Shown piece after piece: positions 9,401-17,700 of a stretch of 64,000 nt of DNA. A program made the translations under genes and the position numbers. Source of the DNA: Candidatus Zixiibacteriota bacterium. GTDB taxonomy: Bacteria; Zixibacteria; MSB-5A5; GN15; FEB-12. How positions within the stretch are numbered: position 1 is the first letter of the stretch; each line of letters opens with the position of its first letter. The stretch spans positions 1-64,000 of the forward strand of contig JAJRQO010000013.1 in NCBI GenBank assembly GCA_024280215.1. The letters run 5' to 3'. The notes under the pieces were generated by a model that was given only the letters and a program-made list of their open reading frames with translations, was not told the DNA's origin and made no database searches.

Positions 9401-10679
9401 GAGGATTAGTATTAGAACCAACAGATAACAAAGCTGCATTTACATCAAGCAGACCATGACCATAACGGTTATCCCATCCAGCAGCACCTAAGTCTACCGT
9501 TGAATTTTCTAAAATAGCTTGAACTTCATCAGGTGTCAAAGTACCACCTGAAGCAGAGATTACTGATGCCGCAGCACCAGCAACGTGTGGACACGCCATT
9601 GATGTACCTTGATAGAAGTAATAACTGAAAGTAGAAAAATTAATACCATCATGAGTTTGTTGCAAAACTCCATCAACATACCCGTCACCATCTTGATCAA
9701 TACTTGTATCACCACCTGGAGCAGTAATATCTACTGAATCATTGTAGGTAGAATAACTTGCTAAAGTAGAATCAAAACGTACTGATGAGACAGACATACA
9801 AGCATCCAAAGCAGCAGGATACTCTAATACTCTTCGACCTGAATTACCAGCAGCACAAATAAGTATTACACCTTTGTTCTTAGCATAGTTACAAGCATCT
9901 TGAATAGTTGTAGAAAGAAAACTTGAGCCCAAACTCATGTTAATAACTTGAGCACCGTTGTCAGCAGCAAAATAGATACCATTCGCAATGACACTACTTG
10001 CTCCACTACCAGCACCATCAAGAACTTTAACAGGCATAATAGAAGCATTGTAGGCAATACCAGTAACACCAAGATTATTATTTGTAGATTGTGCGATTGT
10101 TCCAGTTACATGAGTTCCGTGACCGTTATCATCATTCGCATGTGCATCGTTGTTAATAAAATCATATCCAGCGACAAAATTAGTCTGTGCTAAATCAGGT
10201 GCTTGAGCAAATGAACCAAAATTTTCATACGCTACCCCAACGTCTAAAACTGCCACAATAACACCAGAACCAGTATTTTGATCCCATGCTTGTTCCATAT
10301 TTATCATTGGCATATGCCATTGGTATATGTAAAACGGGTCATTAGGTACTGCATAAGACCTATAGATATAATCTGGTTCAGCGTATAAAACATTTGGATC
10401 GGAAGAATATGTTGCCACCATCTCTTCAACTGTTTTATCAGCAGGGATGGAAATATATTTGAATCCTCCCCTGGCATCTTCGCCTATTACAGAACTTGAA
10501 TAACTATTGATAACTTTTGTATCATCAGTTCCAGCTCTAAATTTAACCAGAATGTGTCCCGCCACATAATCCTGTTGATTTTGTATTTGAGTAGTTTGTT
10601 TAATTTTAAAGATTGGTGCTGCTATTGCAACTGAAGTTACTAATAAAAATGAGAACAATAAAACAATGCTTTTTTTCAT
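6420..10679 (-). CDS. Secreted subtilisin-like (S8) protease with eight PKD domains and a YPNPFNP sorting domain
   Basis: This 1419-residue protein has a signal peptide (about 1-20) and a fervidolysin-like propeptide (about 35-110). The S8 domain has Asp near 145 (AVLDVGVAY), His near 187 (NGHGTHVTG) and Ser near 358 (GTSMACPHVAG). PKD domains 1-5 (WDFGDG cores) cover about 425-840. An unrecognised module of about 105 residues beginning EGFILSRNADFSTDD lies at 843-956. PKD 6-8 follow, then a second copy of that module (1211-1322) and a C-terminal sorting domain with NYPNPFNP and a final MLLLK. In known relatives this domain directs type IX secretion. Asp is followed by Val where DTG or DSG is usual. 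Its first 430 residues closely match the protease at 51.3 kb. The ribosome site is AGGAG. Confidence 0.92.
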   Translation of the reverse strand: MKKSIVLLFSFLLVTSVAIAAPIFKIKQTTQIQNQQDYVAGHILVKFRAGTDDTKVINSYSSSVIGEDARGGFKYISIPADKTVEEMVATYSSDPNVLYAEPDYIYRSYAVPNDPFYIYQWHMPMINMEQAWDQNTGSGVIVAVLDVGVAYENFGSFAQAPDLAQTNFVAGYDFINNDAHANDDNGHGTHVTGTIAQSTNNNLGVTGIAYNASIMPVKVLDGAGSGASSVIANGIYFAADNGAQVINMSLGSSFLSTTIQDACNYAKNKGVILICAAGNSGRRVLEYPAALDACMSVSSVRFDSTLASYSTYNDSVDITAPGGDTSIDQDGDGYVDGVLQQTHDGINFSTFSYYFYQGTSMACPHVAGAAASVISASGGTLTPDEVQAILENSTVDLGAAGWDNRYGHGLLDVNAALLSVGSNTNPPIADFSGTPLSGTVPLTVSFSDISTDAPTSWTWDFGDGGTSSAQNPSYTYNTSGTYTVALTATNANGSNTKTSVNYITVNPCVNPTASFSGTPTTGTEPLTVNFTDGSSGASSWNWDFGDGGTSTAQNPSYTYASAGTYTVSLTATNSCGSNTSTMTNYITVNPCVMPTAGFSGTPLSGDYPLTVSFTDGSNGAASYAWDFGDASTSTASNPSHTYTAAGTYTVSQTVTNSCGSNTSTQVNYITVTTPPCNAPVASFGGTPTTGDYPLTVSFTDGSTNTPTSWTWDFGDGGTSTTQNPSYTYNTAGTFTVSMTATNSCGSNSSTMTNYITVTTPPCNAPVASFSGSPTSGNAPLSVSFTDGSTNAPTSWTWDFGDGGTSSAQNPNYSYTVAGTYTVSMTATNSCGSNSSTMTNYITVNSGPVTGEGFILSRNADFSTDDRSFGNNETMYVKMWTDQVDFNDISRTRFELRNPNGDKVRTNLTNHFDNTYTGSFNMANLPTNDVTWDWKGEIKDNPGNRYKPTTVITITAGPPPAPVADFSASPTTGFAPLAVTFSDLSSNSPTSWAWDFGDGGTSTVQNPSHSYASAGSYTVSLTATNAGGTNTNTKVNYITANVCTLPTAGFTGTPTTGDAPLAVSFSDASTGATSWTWDFGDGGSSNAQNPNYTYATPGTYSVSLTVSNSCGNNISTMTNYITVNTPPCNPPVASFSGTPTTGNAPLNVSFSDATSNSPTSWAWDFGDGGTSNAQNPTYSYSTAGTYTVSMTASNACGTNTSTMTNYITVNAGGPVTGEGFILSRNADFSTDDRNFNNNEIMYVKLWSDVVDFNDISKARFEMKDANKNRTRINFTNNFDGSYTGQMDLMNLPSGAASWTWKGEAKDNAGNSFKPSTNVTVNMIASNGNSTLLVETFGLRQNYPNPFNPTTSVSFMLATTSTIKLEVYNTNGQKVETLASGRYSAGQHTFEFDASNLSSGVYLYKLTTDGIVETKKMLLLK
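7050..9400 (-). repeat. PKD coding repeats
   Basis: Eight in-frame units of roughly 250-260 bases encode PKD domains, in a block of five (about 8160-9400) and a block of three (about 7060-7800), separated by the unrecognised module. Neighbouring units share long near-identical stretches around the WDFGDGGTS and MTNYITV codons, which points to duplication and gene conversion. This may cause assembly or length errors in related genomes. Confidence 0.85.
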
Positions 10680-10777
10680 GGTGACTCCTGTGAGGAAAGA
10701 TAAAAAGTTACATGTTAACTATTCGGTGGTTGATTTTAGAAAAGCTATTTCTATATTATCATACTTCGTCTACAAAT

Positions 10778-10786
10778 CACCTCCTT
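10778..10786 (-). promoter_or_regulatory. Upstream AAGGAGGTG element in protease leader
   Basis: The minus strand carries AAGGAGGTGAT, a perfect anti-Shine-Dalgarno match, about 100 bases ahead of the protease start, which has its own AGGAG. A tiny frame (ATG ATA ATA TAG) follows a few bases later. Similar AGGAGGT elements lie 66-69 bases ahead of the two other PKD subtilase genes. A possible minus-strand promoter (TTGACT, 17 bases, TATCAA) sits at about 10893-10925. The regulatory role is a guess. Confidence 0.35.
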
Positions 10787-10961
10787 GCAAATGCAACGTC
10801 ATAATTTTGACTCCAAAAGTCTTTTTTTAGGAATAGAAAACAAGACAACACTATGCTTTCTACTTTTATTCCTTTGATTATTTTATAATTATATCTAAAT
10901 TGATAATAATTTATACAAGATAAGTCAAGATTTATTTATAGAAATAAGATAACAGCATCTA

Positions 10962-11603
10962 CTATGGTTTACAATTACGGCATGGTGATAGACCGATTTT
11001 AAACCCATCTAATCGATTATCAAATTTTTGGTATCTTCCTGGCACTAATTTCTGAGCTGAATTGCATCCAGGTCGATGCAGCCGAAATGATCCTGTTTTA
11101 TTGATATAGAACTCTTCAGGAGAATATTGAAGTGACCAAAGTCCGACTTTTGCGTTTATCGCCGTCAGTTGAGCTTCTAATAATTCTTTTGTTTTGGGAT
11201 GGTCTGAATCACTATCTTTGAAAAGATACAAATAGCCAAGTCCTTTTTCGAGGATGATTTTATTTACAAATGTATTCTCAACATAGACATATGCTAATAA
11301 TCGTCCATATTTGTCCCGTCTTTTATTTGCATACACTAAAGTAACTACTGCATCATCGGTATGTTTTTTGAGGAGTTCTTTCGCTTCTTGATAGTACTTC
11401 TCCCCTTTTTCAGGAGTATCAATCGCCAAGAGACGGACTTTATCTCCACCATTCAGAACAAAAGTATCTCCATCAATTACCTTGGTAACCCGAAAACGAT
11501 GGTTAGGTGGTAAATCATAGTCGATATCTTCTACAAACCGAAAAACAATCAGTAAAGCTATAACAATTAATAAAGTAGCAAGAGAGAGTTTTTTCTTAGC
11601 CAT
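10962..11603 (-). CDS. Thermonuclease-family (SNase-like) nuclease, membrane-anchored or secreted
   Basis: This 213-residue protein has an N-terminal hydrophobic segment (about 6-22) that may be an uncleaved anchor. The staphylococcal nuclease fold follows: VIDGDTF near 43, VRLLAIDTPE, and RDKYGRLLAYV with the catalytic Arg pattern. The last 45 residues hold a small Cys/His module (HRPGC then SPCRNC), often appended to bacterial SNases and likely to bind zinc. It would cleave DNA or RNA using calcium outside the cytoplasm if the anchor is real. The gene overlaps the end of the SbcC-like gene by eight bases, which indicates cotranscription. Confidence 0.9.
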   Translation of the reverse strand: MAKKKLSLATLLIVIALLIVFRFVEDIDYDLPPNHRFRVTKVIDGDTFVLNGGDKVRLLAIDTPEKGEKYYQEAKELLKKHTDDAVVTLVYANKRRDKYGRLLAYVYVENTFVNKIILEKGLGYLYLFKDSDSDHPKTKELLEAQLTAINAKVGLWSLQYSPEEFYINKTGSFRLHRPGCNSAQKLVPGRYQKFDNRLDGFKIGLSPCRNCKP

Positions 11604-13995
11604 GAAGAATCACCTCAGAATACCCGAATTCATTAGCCTTTACCTCAAGAATCTGTTCTACCCCATCTTTAATATCTTCAATATGGGTAATAAGAATAAT
11701 CTGTGGAAATCGGTTTTTCAAATTTGCCAAAGCCGAAAGAATCAGATATTTCCGTTCATTGTCCTGAGAGCCAAACACTTCATCTAAGATTATAAATGAG
11801 CGACTCAAACCTGCTGTTTCAGTCAAAGATAGGGAAATCGCAAGACGCAAACAAAGGTTGGCTAAATCTTTTTCGCCACCCGAGAAACGTTCGACCCCAT
11901 AAAACTGACCATTATCCATAACTCGTAATTCGTATTTTTCATCAAGTTCAACCAGATTATATTTGTTGCCAGTCATTTCATTAAACAATCGGGATGATAA
12001 ATCTGCCAGAGTTGGTCTTATCGAAGCGATAATATCATGCCTATATTGAGTGAAAAGAGTAGACAATTTTTCACCATAAAAGTGTGCCGCCTTGCTTTTT
12101 TCAAATTCTTCAGCAGCTTGAGCAAATATCTCTTGTTGTTTGAGTTGTTCTTTTATTGAGAGTTCAGTTAGTTCTAACTCTTTTTGCATTTCAGCAAGTT
12201 TGCTTTTTGCTGCTTCAAATTGAGCCTGAGCTTTATTAAACAAGATTGTCAATCGGTCAAATTCTTCATCGGAATACTTGAGAGCATCTGATTTCTGAGA
12301 TGCTTCGGTTACAATTTTTTGTGTAGTTTTAGCATTGTCTGTTATTTTTTCAAGCTCGGAAAGTAGTTGTGGTAAACGTTCAAGCAGACCTTGATAACGA
12401 ATAATCTTATTACGATTTTCTTCAAATTGTTCATTTTGAGACTTAAGAAGCATGAATTCTTGTTCATCAAAATCTATTTCACCAAATTCTTTGATTTTTA
12501 AAGCTATATTTTGGTTCTCAGCAAGTAACCCATCAAGAAGATGTTGTGATTGTTTGATTTTATCATGAATAGAATCAATGGCTGGCTTGAGCAGAATCAT
12601 CTCCTGAAATTGCTTCTCAACCTTGTCAGTTGTTGCTCGGACATCTTTTCCTGCTTGTAACAGAACTGCTTGCTCTTTGGTTTTGGACTCCAAACAACAA
12701 ATAAGCTGGTTTATTTCGTCTTGCATATGTTTCTGTATCGACTTAATATCATCTCCCAATGGACGGTGACATCGGTCGCAAACAGAACCAGACTTTAATG
12801 ATGCAATCTGAGACTTTTCTTTCTTGAGTTTATCAATATCAGATTGCAATCTTTCAATTTCTGTAGTTACACTTGTGTATTGAGATTTTTTTTCATCTAA
12901 TTGAGCTTTCTGCTCCTGTACTTTTTGCTCTAAATCTTTCGGGAATTTTTGACTTTTTTGTTCTAAATTCACTAATTGTGCCGTTAACTCTTTATGTTCA
13001 ATTTGGCTTTTTTCAATTTTCTGCTGAAGAGCTTTCAACTGAGAGGTAAGATCATTAACGTACTTTATATTACTTTGTTGTTTCACTAATAGTGCAAGTT
13101 TACTCGGTACATCTTTTAACAGATTCTGAGATTTAACTATTTCTTCAAGAATATTTGTTTTCTGTTTTAACTCCCTGCTCTCTTTAGTTAGCATATTTTT
13201 TCGTTCAATGAGAGACTTTAAGGTGCTTTGCTGTGCCTTAATCTCAGCCGACATCTTTAGATATTCGACTTGTTTTTTATCGTACTCTTCATAATTTGAA
13301 TGAGCAGATTCGGATAATCTCTTTAACAAGTCATAATTTTCTTTTAATGGTCTGATTGAGGTTATTAGATTTTCTAATTTTTCATGTAATACAATTAGCT
13401 GTTTGTCGACAATTTCTTTTTCAGTCAAAGATTTTTCTAAAAAGCTTATTCTATCTTTATATTGTTTAGTATCAGCCTTCAACAATTGCATTGCTTTGTC
13501 GAGTTTTTCAATCCCAAGCATACCCGCAATATGATCTTTTCGCTTGGCTGGCACTAAATCAGAAAGAGCATTTAACTCCGACTGACTAGCCAAAAATGAG
13601 CTCAAATAACCCCGCCAATCAAGCCCCAAAAGGTTACCAACGTGGTTTTTGGTCTCACTGACCCCTACAGATTCTGATTTATCTCCTCGAAAAAGCTCTA
13701 CTTCAGCTCTGTTAGTACGACCAACTAATCGCCTAATAACGGTATATTTCTCTTCATTAATTAGAAAAACGACTTTGACTTGGCAATTTTCTGTTTCGGA
13801 GACAAAAGTTGATTTAATTTCATCTTTCCCAGACCTTGATGCTTGGTTCCCATATAAAGCCCACGAAATAGCTTCTATTATAGAAGATTTCCCACTACCA
13901 TTTTTACCAACAATAGCAATAACTTTGTCAGGAAAGTCGATTTTGGCAGATTTTATTATCCGAAAATTACTTATTTCAAGTGATTGTAGTCTCAT
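11596..13995 (-). CDS. SbcC/Rad50-like DNA repair ATPase
   Basis: The protein is about 799 residues from the Met that begins MRLQSLEISNFRI; an in-frame Met 28 codons upstream would add sequence unlike the family. It has Walker A GKNGSGKSS near residue 30-37, long heptad coiled coils, a zinc-hook CDRC near 405, the ABC signature FSGGEKDL near 704 and Walker B FIILDEVFG near 735. Rad50/SbcC proteins work with the Mre11/SbcD nuclease on DNA ends and hairpins. No SbcD gene adjoins; the next gene, overlapping by eight bases, is an SNase-like nuclease. It is somewhat shorter than E. coli SbcC. Confidence 0.9.
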   Translation of the reverse strand: MRLQSLEISNFRIIKSAKIDFPDKVIAIVGKNGSGKSSIIEAISWALYGNQASRSGKDEIKSTFVSETENCQVKVVFLINEEKYTVIRRLVGRTNRAEVELFRGDKSESVGVSETKNHVGNLLGLDWRGYLSSFLASQSELNALSDLVPAKRKDHIAGMLGIEKLDKAMQLLKADTKQYKDRISFLEKSLTEKEIVDKQLIVLHEKLENLITSIRPLKENYDLLKRLSESAHSNYEEYDKKQVEYLKMSAEIKAQQSTLKSLIERKNMLTKESRELKQKTNILEEIVKSQNLLKDVPSKLALLVKQQSNIKYVNDLTSQLKALQQKIEKSQIEHKELTAQLVNLEQKSQKFPKDLEQKVQEQKAQLDEKKSQYTSVTTEIERLQSDIDKLKKEKSQIASLKSGSVCDRCHRPLGDDIKSIQKHMQDEINQLICCLESKTKEQAVLLQAGKDVRATTDKVEKQFQEMILLKPAIDSIHDKIKQSQHLLDGLLAENQNIALKIKEFGEIDFDEQEFMLLKSQNEQFEENRNKIIRYQGLLERLPQLLSELEKITDNAKTTQKIVTEASQKSDALKYSDEEFDRLTILFNKAQAQFEAAKSKLAEMQKELELTELSIKEQLKQQEIFAQAAEEFEKSKAAHFYGEKLSTLFTQYRHDIIASIRPTLADLSSRLFNEMTGNKYNLVELDEKYELRVMDNGQFYGVERFSGGEKDLANLCLRLAISLSLTETAGLSRSFIILDEVFGSQDNERKYLILSALANLKNRFPQIILITHIEDIKDGVEQILEVKANEFGYSEVILHG

Positions 13996-14723
13996 ATAGA
14001 GACCTAAATTACGGTAAAATAAAAATGAGTCAAGAGAATCTCGTAAATTGATTGCAATACATCCAAATATGTGATACAAGACAATAATCGGGGTAAATAA
14101 CCAGAGTTAAGTTGAAACTAATTCGACTGTTATGTCGTATAAAGAGAAATATGGAAATCTTTTCCATAAAGTTCTTGACAAAATTTAATAATCCGTTATA
14201 ATATCCCCAAGCGTGTGAAGTTATACTAATAAATCCGAGAGCCAAATCAGATTTTATGTGTAACGACCAACCTACTTTTTAAACAATATATTACTTGCTA
14301 ATGATTTGAAGCCGGACAGCTCCGGTCACAACATAATCTGCTATAGTTAGCCGACAGCTCGGCCGTATCTTTAGCACTGACTGTTTAAATCTGTTAAACG
14401 GTAACGTATAAAATCCTACCTAATCTACTATTAGTTGTTTATGTTTCAATCTGATTGAAATTCAAAACGACACCCAACTGAAAATTAGAGGTTTTCAGAA
14501 GCAATTTTCTCACAATTTTTGCAACTATGGATTGTACCTTGAACTGGTATTTTCCAACTCCGATAATAGGACATTAATTACAATTCGTTTATTAGAGAAC
14601 TTCCCCTGCCCTAGACAATCAGGGATACTATTTTCCGCCTCATGACTTTATTGGTCCGGTGGTTTATACTTTCTAATTAAAAACGTATTAACCCTATTTT
14701 TCCTTATTTTAAGGAGTAAATAA
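13996..14723. promoter_or_regulatory. Long intergenic/leader region with structured elements
   Basis: I see no convincing gene in these roughly 730 bases. The right half is probably the promoter and 5' leader of the large secreted protein gene at 14724, which has its own ribosome site (AAGGAG). It contains two stem-loops with the same loop and different stems (14312-14325 and 14350-14363), and an imperfect repeat gtttaaatctgttaaac near 14390. No known riboswitch was recognised. Confidence 0.4.
14312..14363 (+). promoter_or_regulatory. Twin hairpins with identical CAGC loop
   Basis: The first hairpin is CCGGA-CAGC-TCCGG (14312-14325). The second is GCCGA-CAGC-TCGGC (14350-14363). Both have perfect five-base-pair stems, with different stem bases but the same four-base loop, in an otherwise AT-rich leader. 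This is the pattern of a conserved RNA structure with covariation, for example two protein-binding stem-loops. They lie about 360-410 bases before the start of the large secreted gene. Confidence 0.45.
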
Positions 14724-17700
14724 ATGTTAAAAAGACTGTTAATTGCAGTACTCGCTTTAAGCTTTGTTTTAGCTTTTACCGGTACAGCTTTTTCAGAAAT
14801 ATATCCTGAAGCAGATGCTGTGAAGTTGAACTCGTTTGACTCAAGCAACCCAAAAGCGGGTCTCTTGAAAAGTGTTCTTCCTATACAACCTGCCTCAAGA
14901 GCTCTTGGCACTAACGTACAAAAATTGCCTGCTGGTGTGTCTATTCCTGCCCCACCACTTGCAACTTTCTGTCAAGATCTATGGTACGATGGCGGAGCTG
15001 CATTCTTCTGGTTACTCGGTGACGCGTATCCTGAAGAATCACTCATGAACGTACGATATACTTCTGATGCTAATTTTTCATGTACACTAAAAACTTTCTG
15101 GTTAAATCTGTACGGACCTGCTATGGTCGGTACACCTGACATGATGGTTTACTTATGGGAAGATGACGGTTTTGGATTTCCAGGACTGGCATTAGACTCA
15201 ATTTTTGTTCCTAACGCAAGCCTTCCAACTACTTTTGCTTGGATGAGTTTTGACTTCTTTGGTTCACCTAATGCTCCAGTCGGTGGCTGGGTATTTGCTG
15301 ATGGTGAAGAATATCATTACGGTATCAAAGTCTTAGACTCTGGTACAGGTACTGATGAAATCGCGATGCTTATCGATGATGGTACTGGTCCAAATAATGG
15401 CCAAGCACGTACTTCATTCTTCGATACAAACATTTCGGCCTGGGGGACAATGTTAGGCGTTTATGGAACTGACTACACTATGGTTCAATCTTCAGAGAAC
15501 TGTTGTGGCGAAATACCATTTACCGATTGCTATTCTCAAAGTTATTATACTGGTTTGGCGTTTTTATGGTCTGTACCTGACGATACTTGGGGTAACACCG
15601 AGTATTCAGTACGTTTCGACGTAGGTGGTCCTGAAACTTTAGTTTCTACTGACTTCTACATCTATGACGCTGGCGATGGACATTTTGGCGATGACGATGT
15701 TATCGTTACTATTTATGGCGATGCTGCCGGACTTCCTGATGGAGTTCCTGTATTTTCAGCAACTTTACCTGCTGGTACATACGTCAATGGTTGGAATAAT
15801 GTTGCTGTTGGAATGGTATTCGACGCATCTTTCCACATTAGTTTAACTTCTTCAGGCACACCTGGTGTTGCTTGGGAATATATCCTTACTGATGACGGAA
15901 CCAACCCACAAGGTCACTCAAGCACACTTGACGGTGGCGTTTGGATGACTATGGCTGCTTCATGGGGTGGTGATTATGCTCCAGCGATATGGGCCAATAT
16001 GTGTCGTGACCAATTTTCTGAATGTAAAACTAAATCTTACTATAATGGTTTAGCATTTACATGGGGAATTGGAAATGGCTTTAGAGATGCTGCTTCTGTT
16101 CGTATGAAAGTTGACGGAATCTACTGTCAAGTTAACGAAGCTGCATTTTTATTATATGATGTAGGTGACCCTACAACTTATACACATGATTCTAAAATTT
16201 CTATCTATACTGATGCTGCTGGACTTCCTGGTACAGAACTTGCTTCTGTTATCATTCCTGCTGCTTCTCATGTATTATATCCTGCATTACAAACAGCTGA
16301 TTTCTCTGGCTTAGACGTTTATGTCTCTGGTGATTATCATGTTGTTTTCGAATCTCTTAATGGACCTACAAATGACTCTGGTGTTGTATTCCTATCTGAT
16401 GATGGAACATTCAACAATGGTGGTCGTTCAACTGGTTTATTTGTAGCTTCTGGTGTTTGGGAAACAATGGTTGATCACTACGGTGATGACTATGGATGGG
16501 TAGCCTTTGGCTCTCATTGTTGTACTCCATTCCCTGAAAGAGCATGTGATCCTCTTGTTGACGCTGGTTGGTCAACATACCAAGGTTCTCAAGCCCGTAC
16601 AGGTGCTTCTGAATTATCCCTTGGTGATTCATGGTGTAATTTGAATCTAAATTGGAGCTTTGATGGCCCTAATGCAGTTTCATTTACAGGCCCAGTCATC
16701 TCTGGTGACTTTGCTGTTTGTTCTTTCACAAGTAGCTATATCGTATTTGACATTATCACTGGTGCTCCTGTCTATACATTAGACAACACTTTTGGTGATG
16801 GAAACTTAATTGGTACAGATGGTATCCGTTGTGCTCCAGCTATTGTTGGTGGCGTCATGTATATCTCTGGTGGTTCTTCTAATGGTATTGGTGCTGTTGA
16901 TTTTGCAACTGGCACATTAATCTGGCAGCGTACAATCGCTACTGGTGGACCTACAAGTATCTACGGCCAAACTCGTTTCTCAGTCATGACTGTCTTAAAT
17001 GATGGTGTTGACGATATTTTATATTTTACAACTGATAATGGTGCTGTTGCTGCTGTTTATGCTGCGACTGGTGCTTTATATGCTGGTTGGGCAACTAACC
17101 CAATTTACCTTGGTAACCCACTTTATATTTCTGGTGCTACTGATGGTACAAGCTTATTCTATGCTACACAATCAGGTGCATCTGATGGTGATATCGTCTC
17201 TGTTGACGCTTTCACTGGTATTATCAACTGGCAGTTAACTGCTACTGATGGTCTTATTGCTTCTGGTGAAGCTGGATATAACGGATACCCTGAAGGTTTC
17301 CGTGGTGGTGTTGCTTATCAAAACGGTGCTTTATATGCTGTTTCTTGGGCAAACGACGTAGGTGCTAATGACCATCCAATCGATGGTTGGTTCTATGCTG
17401 TTGATGCTGGTTCTGGTTCTCATATCGTTCCTCCAACAAAAACAAATAGAGCTATCTATTCTACAGTTACTGTAGATCAGAATGCTATCTACGCTCCAAC
17501 ATTATCTCAGTGGGCTAACCCAACTGATCCTACTGGTGGAAATTTAATTGCTTTCCAAAAATCCACTGGTGCTCAAATTTGGGGTGCTAAAACTGCTGAT
17601 GATGCTAATTACTATAGTTCTGCTATTTTAACATGTGAACCAGGTGGCGTTGATGATAGACTTTATGTCTTTAATGCTAATGGTTTCTTTGAATGTTATG

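Noticed and set aside
13996-14079. Upstream Met for the SbcC-like protein
   Set aside because: SbcC/Rad50 proteins begin within a few residues of the first beta strand, which matches the Met at 13995.
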